Assembly: GCF_014217565.1 (NCBI RefSeq) | Contig: NZ_CP043661.1 | Span: 3,844,001-3,908,000 of the forward strand | DNA length: 64,000 nucleotides | Direction: 5' to 3' | Origin: Kribbella qitaiheensis | Lineage (GTDB): Bacteria > Actinomycetota > Actinomycetes > Propionibacteriales > Kribbellaceae | Part shown: piece by piece, positions 53,061-61,988 of the stretch | Layout: each line of letters starts with the position of its first letter | How positions within the stretch are numbered: the stretch's first letter is position 1 | The notes under the pieces: model-generated | The model's input: the letters and a program-made list of their open reading frames with translations, nothing else | Told to the model about the DNA's origin: nothing | Database searches by the model: none | Made by a program: the position numbers and the translations under genes

Positions 53061-55098
53061 TCAGTTGCCGGTGAGGTCGTAGACGGTGGTGCTGCCGACG
53101 GTCTGGGCCTGGAAGTTCGCGGTCACCCAGGCACTGATCTCGCTAGAGGTGCCGTTGCTACCGCCGCGACCGCCCATGCCGCCACCACCACTGCCGATGA
53201 AATAGTGCACCTTGCCTTGAGCAACCAGTTCCTGGAATTCGGCGAGCGACGGCGCCGGGTCGGTGCCGTTGAACCCGCCGATCGCCATCACCGGTACCTC
53301 GGACGCGATCTGCAGCGGAGCCGCCCCATTGGCCGTGACCGCAGCCGCCGCCCAGGTGTATCCCTTGGCGCCCTGCTGCAGCAGCGTGACGAGCTCACTC
53401 GAAACCCCGCTGGTCCCAGCACCACCAAGGAAGCGGCCAATGCCGCCTCCACCTTGGGGCGCGGTCGCCGTACCACCCTGGCCATTCGTACTACCCGCGC
53501 CACCAGTACCAGTGCCGCCCTGTCCTGTCGTAGCGCCAGGAGACGTTCCCATGCGACCACCCATGCCACCCGGACGCCCTCCACCGAAGCCACCACCCGC
53601 ACCAGCGGGTCCGGCTGTCGGGATGGCACCGGAGTGTGCGGTGCTGATGGTCTGCACCGAGTACGCCGCAGGTCCGGCGAGTGCCGTCAACGCCAGCAGC
53701 GCCCCGGCGAACAGCCCGGCCCGGCGGAGCGCAGTACGGTGCAGCTGCAACTCCGGCAGGAGCAGCACCAGGCCGGCACCGATCACACCAGCGATCAGCA
53801 CGGTCCACCGCAGCCACGGCTGCCAGGTAGGTGTCGCATTCAGCAGCGAGAAGCTCCAGCCAGCCGTCAGCAAGGCGCCTCCGGCAAGAGCCGCCCTGGC
53901 CAGCCACTCGCTCCGGCGCCGCCAGAGAACCGACGCGGCCGCCCCGATCAAGGCAGCGATCGCAGGAGCAAGCGCGATCATGTAGTACGGGTGGATGATC
54001 CCCTGCATGTAACTGAACACCAGCCCGGTGACGACCAACCAGCCGCCCCACAGCACTGCGAATGCACGGGTCTTGTCAGTACGCCCAGCTCGTCCCGCCG
54101 CAACCACCAGTACGACAAGCGACAACAGTGCAGTCGGCAGCAACCACGCGATCTGACTACCGAACTCGCCGCCGAACAGACGCTGCAACCCGGTCGCGCC
54201 ACCCCAGCCGGGGTTGCCGACGCCACCGCCGACCGAGCCGGCCCTCGTCCCCCGTCAACCGCCCGAGCCCGTTGTAGCCCAACGTCAGCTCGAGAATGCT
54301 GTTCGTCGAGGATCCACCGATGTACGGTCGCGCCGACGCCGGCAGCAACTCCACGATCGCGACCCACCAGCCTGCCCCCACGATCATCGCGCCGAGAGCG
54401 ACGGCGCTGTGCGCGATCCGCTTCCCGAGTGCCGGCTTGCCCGCGATCAGGTACGCCAGTCCGAAGGCCGGCAACACCAAGAACGCCTGCAGCATCTTCG
54501 TCAGGAATCCGAAGCCCACCAGCATTCCGGCCAGCGCCATCCAGCGCCCGGCGTACTTGACCGAGTCGATCGCCCGGGTCACAGCCCAGGCGCCGGCGAT
54601 CAGCAACAGGATCAGCAGCGCATCGGGGTTGTTGAAGCGGAACATCAGTACTGCGACCGGCGTCAGTGCCAGCACGGCTCCGGCGAACAACGCGGCGTTG
54701 GCCGAGAACCAGCGCCGTACCGACACGTAGAGAACGCCGACGCCGGCCACACCCATCAAGGCCTGCGGGACCAGCATGCTCCAGGTGCCGAACCCGAAGA
54801 TCCGGCCGGACAGGCCCATCACCCACAACGAGGCCGGCGTCTTGTCCACGGTGATGAAGCTCGACGAGTCGAAGGACCCGAAGAACCAGGCTTTCCAGCT
54901 GGTCGAGCCGGCCTGCACGGCCGCCGCGTAGTACTCGTTGGCGTAGCCGTTCTTGGACAGGCCCCACAAGTAGGCGATTGCTGTTAGCAACAAAAGGCCG
55001 CCGAACACGGCCCTCTCCCGGCCGATCGCCAGGGACAAAGCCCGCGGCCGGGCCCGCGAAGGTGCGGCGAGGTTTCTCGGTTCTGTCAGGGTACTCAT
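53061..55098 (-). CDS. GT39 (PMT_2-type) glycosyltransferase with one apparent frameshift
   Basis: A 678-residue membrane enzyme once one base is removed from the C run 54242-54244. First part: MSTLTEPRN, then GYANEYYAAAVQAGSTSWKA and SSFITVDKTPASLWVMGL, the first-loop motif of PMT/ArnT-like transferases, with about eight membrane helices. Past TGDEG the second frame continues FGGEFGSQIAWLLPTALLSL to 53061, ending in an extracytoplasmic domain with a Gly/Thr/Met-rich loop (GGGFGGGRPGGMGGRMGTSP) and ISAWVTANFQAQTVGSTTVY. The donor is probably a polyprenyl-linked sugar made by the adjacent GT2 enzyme (ATGA overlap). The break is in a GGCCC site. Confidence 0.85.
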
Positions 55099-56318
55099 CA
55101 GTGACTCCGGGTGTTGTCGATCAGCGCGGGCGTCTCGAAGGTGGGAAGGGTGGGGGCGTCGTCGTCGAAGACCCAGCTCTGGAAGAGGCTGAAGCGGACC
55201 AGCGTCGCGGCCAGGTTCGCGGCCGTCAGGACGACGATCTCGACCCCACGGGCCGGTACTGCGACTGCCGTGTGCAGCAGCCACAACGACGAAGCGGTCA
55301 GGCTCCAGCCGATGGCGAAGGTGACCAGGCCACGCAACTGATGCTTGACCTGGTTCTGGCCGCCACGGACGCCGAAGGTGACTCGGCGGTTGAGTGCGGT
55401 GTTTCCGACCGCGGTCACCAACAGGGCAAGCAGGTTGGCGACCTGGGCCGGCATCGCGTGCCGCATCACGAGGTACAGCAGGATGTAGGCGAGGGTGCTC
55501 AGCACGCCGACCGCGCAGAATCGCAGTACGCGAGCCGCCAGCGCCGTCTTCGGATCCGCGATCGCGGGACGGCCGAAGGTACGCCGTACGGGCTCCAGGT
55601 CGACGCGACTCCGGCTCATCCTGGCGATACCGCGCAGGTCCTCGGCGACGGTCTTGGCGATCTTGACCCGGGAGTCGAGATCGTCCACCCAGTCCACCGG
55701 GACCTCGTGGATCCGCAGCCCGGCCCGTTCGGCGAGCACCAGCAACTCGGTGTCGAAGAACCAGCTGGTGTCCTCCACCAGTGGCAGCAGCTCGACGGCG
55801 ACGTCGCGGCGGATCGCCTTGAACCCGCACTGCGCGTCGGAGAAGCCGGTCGCGAGAGTTGCCCTGAGCAACAGGTTGTAGCCGCGCGAGATCGCCTCCC
55901 GCTTCGGCCGCCGGACCACTCGCGAACCGCGCGCCAACCGGGTGCCGATGGCAACATCACTGTGCCCGGCGACCAGCGGTGCCACCAGCGGCAGCAGCGC
56001 GTTCAGGTTTGTCGACAAGTCAACGTCCAGGTACGCGAGCACGTCCGCGCCACTGGACGACCAGACCTGCTTCAGCGCACGGCCGCGACCCGGTTCCTCG
56101 ATCCGGACCGCCCGGACCCCGGACAGCTCGGTGGCCAGCAGGCAGCCGATCTCGAAGGTGGCGTCGGTACTGCCGTTGTCGGCGATGCAGACCTCGGCCG
56201 CGAACGGGAACGCGGTGTCCAGGAACTCCCGTAACCGGCGAATATTCGGGCCGAGGTCGTACTCCTCGTTTTTGACGGGTACGACGATCTCGACCCGAGG
56301 ACGACCTGAAATCTGCAT
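55098..56318 (-). CDS. GT2 glycosyltransferase fused to a GtrA-like membrane domain
   Basis: A 406-residue enzyme. Residues 1-240 are a GT2 catalytic domain of the dolichyl/polyprenyl-phosphate sugar synthase type: VEIVVPVKNEEYDLGPNI, CIADNGSTDAT, DVLAYLDVDLSTNLNALLPL (DxD), GTRLARGSRVVRRPKREAIS and DAQCGFKAIRRDVA. Residues about 280-395 form a GtrA-like domain with four membrane helices (FCAVGVLSTLAYILLYLVM, ANLLALLVTAVGNTALNRRV). It likely makes polyprenyl-phosphate sugar and helps flip it for the coupled GT39 enzyme. Its stop overlaps the GT39 start. Confidence 0.9.
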   Translation of the reverse strand: MQISGRPRVEIVVPVKNEEYDLGPNIRRLREFLDTAFPFAAEVCIADNGSTDATFEIGCLLATELSGVRAVRIEEPGRGRALKQVWSSSGADVLAYLDVDLSTNLNALLPLVAPLVAGHSDVAIGTRLARGSRVVRRPKREAISRGYNLLLRATLATGFSDAQCGFKAIRRDVAVELLPLVEDTSWFFDTELLVLAERAGLRIHEVPVDWVDDLDSRVKIAKTVAEDLRGIARMSRSRVDLEPVRRTFGRPAIADPKTALAARVLRFCAVGVLSTLAYILLYLVMRHAMPAQVANLLALLVTAVGNTALNRRVTFGVRGGQNQVKHQLRGLVTFAIGWSLTASSLWLLHTAVAVPARGVEIVVLTAANLAATLVRFSLFQSWVFDDDAPTLPTFETPALIDNTRSH

Positions 56319-56395
56319 GTCACCGATGCTGGCCGGTGAACCTGAGTCACTCCCTGTGGCGAGCTGGCAGTTCGCTGGGAGTCAGCGGTACGCCG

Positions 56396-56842
56396 TCAGC
56401 TTTTCGCGGTACGGCGGAGCCAGAGCAGCCCGAGGATCGGGAGGACGAGCGGGACGAACCCGTAGCCCTGACCGAAATGCGACCAGACGGTCTGGTCCGG
56501 GAAGTCGTCGGGAGCGGCGTAGCTGAAGGCGCCGATTCCGATCACGCCGACGAGCTCCACGATGATCGCGACGGTTGCGACGCGACGAGACACGACGGTC
56601 GCCTTGGCGAGTGCGAAGGTCGCCGCGCAATAGATGATCGCGGCGACGGCCGACAGGATGTAGGCGAGCGGCGCCTCGGAGTACTGCGTGGCGATCTGTA
56701 CGCCGGCGCGCGAGGTCGCCGCCAGCGCGAAGACCCCGTAGACCAGGATCAGGATCCGCCCCGGCCCGTGCCTGGTCGCCCTGGCGTCGGCATTGCCATC
56801 GGCATTGCCATCGGCATCGGCATCGGCATCGGCATCGGCCAT
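56396..56842 (-). CDS. Small membrane protein with a hexanucleotide-encoded Asp/Ala/Asn tail
   Basis: A 148-residue protein. The N-terminus MADADADADADGNADGNADA comes from the hexanucleotide repeat at 56789-56840. Four transmembrane helices follow (RILILVYGVFALAATSRAG, AYILSAVAAIIYCAATFALA, VATVAIIVELVGVIGIGAF, YGFVPLVLPILGLLWL). It is 17 bases from the similarly sized membrane protein gene upstream, suggesting cotranscription. A start downstream of the repeat cannot be excluded. No family recognised. Confidence 0.6.
   Translation of the reverse strand: MADADADADADGNADGNADARATRHGPGRILILVYGVFALAATSRAGVQIATQYSEAPLAYILSAVAAIIYCAATFALAKATVVSRRVATVAIIVELVGVIGIGAFSYAAPDDFPDQTVWSHFGQGYGFVPLVLPILGLLWLRRTAKS
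56789..56840. repeat. Hexanucleotide repeat (GGCATC/GGCATT)
   Basis: About eight and a half units of a 6-base repeat, GGCATC with GGCATT variants, lie within the first codons of the membrane-protein gene. Changes in copy number would lengthen or shorten the protein by two residues per unit without shifting the frame. Confidence 0.8.
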
Positions 56843-56858
56843 CTCAGCTCACCATCTC

Positions 56859-57215
56859 TCAGCCGGTCCAGACGTCGTGGATCCGGAGCTCCAGCGCCGG
56901 GATCACCAGACAGGCGATCGCCAGCGCTCCCGCGCCCCAGCGGCTGCTCTCCGCGAGCGCCCACAGCGCGCCGAACGGCAACACGATCAGCGAGGCGACC
57001 AGGTAGCCGATGAAGAGCACCGCGGACACGTCCCGCTCGGTGCCCGCCACCTGGACGATGCCGATCACGAGTTGGGCCAGCAGGACGACCTCGACCGCAC
57101 CGACCACTCCCAGCAGCCACCAGTTGATCCGGCGGTCCAGGGCGGCCAGCACCACCGCGAAAACCATCGCGGCCAGCGAGAGGGCGACCAGCACCCAAGT
57201 GAGCGGTTCGTACAT
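56859..57215 (-). CDS. Small membrane protein of unknown function
   Basis: A 118-residue protein with four transmembrane helices: TWVLVALSLAAMVFAVVLAA, WWLLGVVGAVEVVLLAQLVI, AVLFIGYLVASLIVLPFGAL and WGAGALAIACLVIPALEL. Charged loops are short. The ATG at 57215 begins 6 bases past the purB stop, so it may be read through with purB and the gene at 56396-56842. Integral membrane proteins of this size next to purB occur in related genomes, but no function is known. Confidence 0.7.
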   Translation of the reverse strand: MYEPLTWVLVALSLAAMVFAVVLAALDRRINWWLLGVVGAVEVVLLAQLVIGIVQVAGTERDVSAVLFIGYLVASLIVLPFGALWALAESSRWGAGALAIACLVIPALELRIHDVWTG

Positions 57216-57221
57216 GTCGAG

Positions 57222-58665
57222 CTAGAGGATGTCACCAGGGGTGTAGGCGGCGGCCTCGGGGTACCGCTTGGCGAGCTCGTCGATCTTGGTGACCATGGCG
57301 TTGACCTGGGCGACGGCCGCGCCGGTGAACGACAGCGGCTCGCCGACGATCCCGACGATCTGCTCCTCGGTCAGCCCGAGCCGGCCGTCCTCGCCGAGGC
57401 GGCGGAACAGATCGTTGCCCGACGAACCCTTGCGCAGGTCGAGCGCCATCGCGACGGCGTGCTCCTTGATCACCTCGTGCGCGGTCTCCCGGCCGACGCC
57501 GTTCTTCACAGCCGCCATCAGCACCTTCGTAGTGGTCAGGAAGGGCAGGTACCGCTCCAACTCACGGGCGACCACGGCCCGGGTAGACGCCGAACTCGTC
57601 CAGCACCGTCAGGAACGTCTCGAACAGCCCGTCGAGCGCGAAGAACGCGTCCGGCAGGGCGACCCGGCGTACGACGGAACAGAAGACGTCGCCCTCGTTC
57701 CACTGGTTGCCGGCCAGCTCGCCGGCCATCGACGCGTATCCGCGCAGGATCACCGCGAGCCCGTTCACCCGTTCGCAGGACCGGGTGTTCATCTTGTGCG
57801 GCATCGCCGAGGAGCCGACCTGGCCTTCCTTGAAGCCCTCGGTGACGAGCTCGTGCCCGGCCATCAGCCGGATCGTGGTCGCCAGGCTGGACGGGCCGGC
57901 CGCCAGCTGGACCAGCGCGGTGACGACCTCGTAGTCCAGCGACCGCGGGTAGACCTGGCCGACGCTGGTCATCACCCGCCGGAAGCCGAGATGCTGGGCT
58001 ACCTCGGCCTCGAGGCCGGCAAGCTGCTTCTCCTGACCGCCGAACAGGTCGAGCATGTCCTGCGAAGTACCGACCGGGCCCTTGATGCCGCGCAGCGGAT
58101 ACCGCTCGATCAGCTCCTCGAGCCGGGCGATCGCGACCAGCAACTCGTCCGCCGCCGACGCGAAACGCTTGCCCATCGTCGTCGCCTGCGCCGCCACGTT
58201 GTGGGACCGGCCGGTCAGCACCAGCGCCGCGTGCTCGGCCGCCTTCTGACCCAGCTGTACGGCGGCCGCCACGGCCCGGTCGCGAACCAGCTCGAGACCG
58301 GCGCGGATCTGCAGCTGCTCGACGTTCTCGGTCAGATCGCGGCTGGTCAGGCCCTTGTGCACGTGCTCGTGCCCCGCCAGCGCGTTGAACTCCTCGATCC
58401 GCGCCTTCACGTCGTGCCGCGTGACCCGCTCCCGGGCCGCGATCGACTCCAGGTCGACCTGGTTCAGTACCCGCTGGTAGTCCTCGATCACCCCGTCCGG
58501 CACCGCCACGCCGAAGTCCTTCTGAGCGCTCAGCACCGCCAGCCAGAGCTGCCGCTCGAGCACGATCTTGTGCTCCGGCGACCACAACTCAGCCATCGGC
58601 AAACTGGCATAACGAGCAGCAAGAACATTCGGAATCCGGGGCTTACTGGAAGTCGACACAACCAC
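57222..58665 (-). CDS. purB: Adenylosuccinate lyase PurB with one apparent frameshift
   Basis: A 480-residue PurB after removing one base from the C run 57578-57580. It cleaves SAICAR and adenylosuccinate to release fumarate. First part to EFGVYPG: MWSPEHKIVLERQLWLAVLS-like N-terminus (WSPEHKIVLERQLWLAVLSA), VHKGLTSRDLTENVEQLQ, GRSHNVAAQATTMGKRF and the signature GSSAMPHKMNTRSCERVNGL. The second frame continues ARELERYLPFLTTTKVLMAA and VKNGVGRETAHEVIKEHAVA to 57222. The gene is essential for purine synthesis and everything else is intact, so the break (in a GGCCC site) is most likely a sequencing error. Confidence 0.92.
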
Positions 58666-58683
58666 ATTCTCCCTCCCCCCGAA

Positions 58684-58708
58684 GGAGACCCCGTACGACG
58701 GGGTCTCC
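58684..58708 (-). terminator. Terminator of the sigma/anti-sigma operon
   Basis: GGAGACCCCGT (58684-58694) and ACGGGGTCTCC (58698-58708) form an 11-bp stem with a 3-base loop, 14 bases past the stop of the leftward gene at 58722-59568. It separates that operon from purB. Confidence 0.65.
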
Positions 58709-58721
58709 CATCAGCTATCGA

Positions 58722-59568
58722 TCACGGGAACCTGACTGAGTCGAGCACCTGCTGACCGTGCAGCGGAACGAGCTTGCCTGCTGCGTCATAGGCGCGGTAG
58801 GCGGGGGCGACCAGACCGTTCGGACCGGTTGCCCACATCACGGCGTACCAGCCGTCCTTGACCGGTACGTCGAGGGTGTGACCGTTCTTGGCGTCGACAT
58901 GGATCTTCACCACCTGCTTCGGCACCCGGTCCGCATTCACGATCAGGAAGCCCTTGCACAGGCGCGGGCCCGTCTCGGTCGAGCAGTTCAGCCCGGACGA
59001 CAACAGATTCGGGCTCATCACCGTCGGAACGAAGTCCTTCGGCCAGACGTGGGTGGTCGAGCTCTGCCCCCAGCCGGCCGGCACCGACCTGCGGTACAGA
59101 TCACAGGTCGCGAATCCCTTGCCGTCGGGTGCGGCCGCGACCAGCAGAGTACCGATCTTGGGCAGCGTCGTCCTGACGACCACTCGCCAGCCAGTGAGAT
59201 TCACGTTCGCCGACCCACCCCCGTTGGGCGTAGCCAGCTTGGCCGTGCAGCCCCGGAGCAGGGTCGCGTCGTCCACCTGCGGATCATCGAACACCGGATG
59301 CCTGGCGGTCGGCGTGGTACTGGGCTGGGTGGCCGCGTTCGGCGGACCGGACGCCGGCGGCTCGGCCGAACCGTTGAGGTTCGGGAGCAGCGAGGCACTC
59401 ACCGCGACCACTGCGATTCCACCGGCGACACCTGCCGCCGAGAGCAGCCGCCGACGGCGCCGGCCCTTCCGGGCCCCGTTCCAGCAGCGTCGCCGAACTG
59501 ATCGGCCCGAGCGGATCGACTGCCACCATCCGGTGGAGTTCGGCGCCGATCTCCTCTTCGTCATACAT
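58722..59568 (-). CDS. Membrane protein paired with the SigE-type sigma factor, with one apparent frameshift
   Basis: The ATG at 59568 (MYDEEEIGAELHRMVAVDPL) follows AGGAG. After LGPISSATLLE the frame breaks in the C run 59474-59477. Removing one base joins it to GRRRRRLLSAAGVAGGIAVV, giving 281 residues. The protein has a 40-residue cytosolic part, one membrane helix and an outer Cys-containing domain (four Cys), the topology of anti-sigma factors paired with SigE-type regulators. No zinc-finger motif is present. The sigma gene lies 11 bases upstream. The break is in a GGGCCCC site. Confidence 0.65.
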
Positions 59569-59579
59569 CTGTGTCTCCT

Positions 59580-60089
59580 TCACTGGGCCCGGCCGATCGA
59601 CCGGGCCGCATTGATGGCGTGCCGGAGAGTTTCGAGACCGCGCGATGCCTGACTCTTCACGGTGCCCGCGGAACATTCGAGGATCTCGGCGGTCTGCTCG
59701 ACCGACAGATCCTCGTAGTACCGGAGCACCACACAGGCCCGCTGCCGCGGCGCGAGCACGGCCAGCGCAATACGGAGCTCGTCGTGGTCCGCCTGCGCAC
59801 CGGCCGGATCGCTTTGCTGCAGACGATCCGGCGGCCTGTCGGTCGGCACCTCCCGGCACCAGGGGCGCCGACCGCTGTCCAGAGCCGCATTCACCACGAC
59901 GCGACGGGCGTACGCGAGCGGATTGCCGCTGCGATCCACCTTCGCCCAGGACAAGTACAGCTTGTAAAGCGCGTCCTGAACCACGTCATCAGCCCGATGC
60001 CAGTCCCCGCAGACCAGGTACGCCGTCCGTCGTAGCGACGACCCCGCCGCCTCGACAAACTCCACATAGTCCCGATCCCGGTCCACCAT
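59580..60089 (-). CDS. SigE-family ECF RNA polymerase sigma factor
   Basis: A 169-residue sigma factor of the SigE family common in actinomycetes. Region 2: YVEFVEAAGSSLRRTAYLVC, then DWHRADDVVQDALYKLYLSW. Region 4: APRQRACVVLRYYEDLSVEQ and TAEILECSAGTVKSQASRGL. The ATG at 60089 has GGGAGGCG upstream, and the longer frame to 60101 adds only four residues. It is 11 bases before its membrane partner. A response to envelope or oxidative stress is typical for this group. Target genes are not apparent here. Confidence 0.9.
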   Translation of the reverse strand: MVDRDRDYVEFVEAAGSSLRRTAYLVCGDWHRADDVVQDALYKLYLSWAKVDRSGNPLAYARRVVVNAALDSGRRPWCREVPTDRPPDRLQQSDPAGAQADHDELRIALAVLAPRQRACVVLRYYEDLSVEQTAEILECSAGTVKSQASRGLETLRHAINAARSIGRAQ

Positions 60090-60203
60090 CGCGCCTCCCA
60101 CTCTCCCTCTGTCCCCCTCAATACGAAAGCTCCACCTCCCGAGGTTGCATCGCCCGGCCGTCGTCCTACTGGGCCAGCAACTGCGGGCCCAACAGCGTCG
60201 CCG

Positions 60204-61175
60204 TCACGGGAACACCACGGCGACCTTGCCGCGGATCCGGCCGGCTTCGAGGCGGCGGATGGCGTCCGGGACCTCGTCCAGTGAGCAGGTGCAGTCGAGA
60301 GACGGGGTCAATCGGCCTTCTTCGATGAGGCTCTTGAGTACCTCGAGGTCGGCGGCATTCTCCTTGCACAGGAAGCCGGTCAGTCGCTGGCGGACGACCA
60401 GGGACAGCAGAAGCGCTCGCAACTGACGGTCCATGCCACCGGTGAGGTCGCCGCCTTCCTCGCCGCCCGCGATGACGGCAGTGCCCCGAGCCGTCAGCGC
60501 TCGTCGTAGCCGCGTCGGTGACGGGTTGCCCGCGAGGTCAATGATCAGGTCGTAGTGGTGCCGGCCGTCGGCGAAGTCCGCCGTGGTGTAGTCGATGACG
60601 TGGTCGGCTCCAAGGTCCCGGACGAGCTCGAGCTTCGCCGTACTGCAAAGCCCGGTGACCTCCGCACCAAACGCTTTGGCCAGCTGTACGGCGTACGTCC
60701 CGACACCGCCGGATGCGCCGATGATCAGCACCTTCTGCCCGGCCTGGATCCTGCCCGCGTCCCGAAGAGCCTGCAAGGCGGTCAATGCCGAGATCGCCAC
60801 CACCGAGGCCTGCTCGAAGCTGAGGCTCGCCGGCTTCAACGCCAGTTTGTCCTCGCGCGCCACGGCGTACTCGGCGAAGGTCCCGACGCCGATCCCGAAC
60901 ACCTCGTCGCCCACCGAGAATCTGGTCACCGCCGAACCGACCGCGGTCACCGTCCCGGCAACTTCGCTGCCCCGCACCCGGCGCTTCGGTCCGCGTAGGC
61001 CGAAGACCAGCCGGAGCAGGTACGGTCGTCCGACCATCAGGTGCCAGACACCCTTGTCGAGACCGGCCGCCCGAACCCGCAACTGCACCTCGCCGGGCGC
61101 GACCTGGGGCCGGGCGATCTGCTCGACCCGCAGTACGTCGGCCGGCCCGTACCGGTCCTGCAGCACCGCCTGCAT
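60204..61175 (-). CDS. NAD(P)-dependent alcohol dehydrogenase (quinone oxidoreductase-like MDR)
   Basis: A 323-residue medium-chain dehydrogenase/reductase without structural zinc Cys. The cofactor motif is GASGGVGTYAVQLAKAFGAE near residues 145-165, and VTAVGSAVTRFSVGDEVFGI is the quinone-oxidoreductase-like loop. The C-terminal MDR motif DEVPDAIRRLEAGRIRGKVAVVF is given here in part (GRIRGKVAVVF). ATG at 61175 (MQAVLQDRYG) has GGGGGAG upstream and fits family starts; the longer frame to 61238 overlaps the promoter. Divergent from a TetR gene and probably repressed by it. Likely reduces quinones or enones. Confidence 0.85.
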   Translation of the reverse strand: MQAVLQDRYGPADVLRVEQIARPQVAPGEVQLRVRAAGLDKGVWHLMVGRPYLLRLVFGLRGPKRRVRGSEVAGTVTAVGSAVTRFSVGDEVFGIGVGTFAEYAVAREDKLALKPASLSFEQASVVAISALTALQALRDAGRIQAGQKVLIIGASGGVGTYAVQLAKAFGAEVTGLCSTAKLELVRDLGADHVIDYTTADFADGRHHYDLIIDLAGNPSPTRLRRALTARGTAVIAGGEEGGDLTGGMDRQLRALLLSLVVRQRLTGFLCKENAADLEVLKSLIEEGRLTPSLDCTCSLDEVPDAIRRLEAGRIRGKVAVVFP

Positions 61176-61264
61176 CACTCCCCCTGGCGCTGCAGCTCCA
61201 CTGCTCGAAGCTCTCTCCCCCACCACGTGCGATCCCATCTCATGCCCTCCCGAATCAGGCCAGC

Positions 61265-61300
61265 CGTACTTAGTACGGGAACGTATCTTACTTAGTACGA
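61265..61300. promoter_or_regulatory. Two-box TetR operator candidate
   Basis: CGTAC-TTA-GTACG (61265-61277) is a perfect palindrome, and a second, shorter copy TAC-TTA-GTA lies at 61289-61297. Centres are 22 bases apart, about two helical turns. They lie between the divergent dehydrogenase and TetR genes, matching the usual autoregulated TetR layout. Confidence 0.7.
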
Positions 61301-61307
61301 AAGTGCT

Positions 61308-61988
61308 ATGGTCCGACCGATGCCAAGACCAAAAGCAGTCACCCCGGACCGCACTCCGCTCAGCCGGGAGCGGGTACTACGCAGCGCGGTCGCGATCGCT
61401 GACGCAGGCGGGATCGCGGCGCTGACGATCCGGTCGCTGGCCGAGGATCTCGGCGTCAAGCCGATGTCGGTCTACCACCACGTGGCCGGCAAGGCGGAGA
61501 TCCTCGACAGCATCGTCGATCTGGTCTTCGCCGAGATCGACCTGCCGACGCCGGGCGGCGACTGGGAGGCGGAGATCCGTCGCCGGGCCCATTCCGCCCG
61601 CCAAGCACTACGCCGGCACCCGTGGGCGATCGGCCTGATGGAGTCCCGGACCAGCCCCGGCCCGGCGACCCTGAAACACCACGACGCGAACATCGGCACG
61701 CTACGCGCGGCCGGCTTCTCCGTCGCGATGACAGCACACGCGTACGCGCTGATCGACAGCTTTGTGTACGGCTTCGCGCTGCAAGAAGCCGCGTTGCCGT
61801 TCGAAGGTCCGGACACCGTCGCGGAGGTCGCCGCGCCGATGATGGCGCTGTTCACCACCGGTCAGTACCCGCACCTGGTCGAGCTGGCGACCGAGCACGT
61901 CCTCCAGCCCGGGTACGACTTCGGTGACGAGTTCGAGTTCGGCCTGACCCTGGTCCTCGACGGGCTGGCGAGATACCTGTCTAGCTGA
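61308..61988 (+). CDS. TetR family transcriptional regulator
   Basis: A 226-residue TetR/AcrR-type repressor. The HTH is [20 protein letters not shown] with [19 protein letters not shown]. The C-terminal part ([20 protein letters not shown], then [20 protein letters not shown]) fits the TetR_C_11 ligand domain of the TetR class (as in tetracycline repressors). ATG at 61308 is a few bases after the operator, possibly leaderless; ATG at 61320 is an alternative. Its stop overlaps purD by 8 bases in the convergent direction. Divergent from the alcohol dehydrogenase, it is the likely repressor. Confidence 0.88.
   Translation: MVRPMPRPKAVTPDRTPLSRERVLRSAVAIADAGGIAALTIRSLAEDLGVKPMSVYHHVAGKAEILDSIVDLVFAEIDLPTPGGDWEAEIRRRAHSARQALRRHPWAIGLMESRTSPGPATLKHHDANIGTLRAAGFSVAMTAHAYALIDSFVYGFALQEAALPFEGPDTVAEVAAPMMALFTTGQYPHLVELATEHVLQPGYDFGDEFEFGLTLVLDGLARYLSS

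Noticed and set aside
54157..55830. Long minus-strand open frame upstream of the GT39 start
   Set aside because: Its first about 240 codons are a shadow of the GT2 gene. The GT39 enzyme starts at 55098 within it, and the end is the frameshifted tail.
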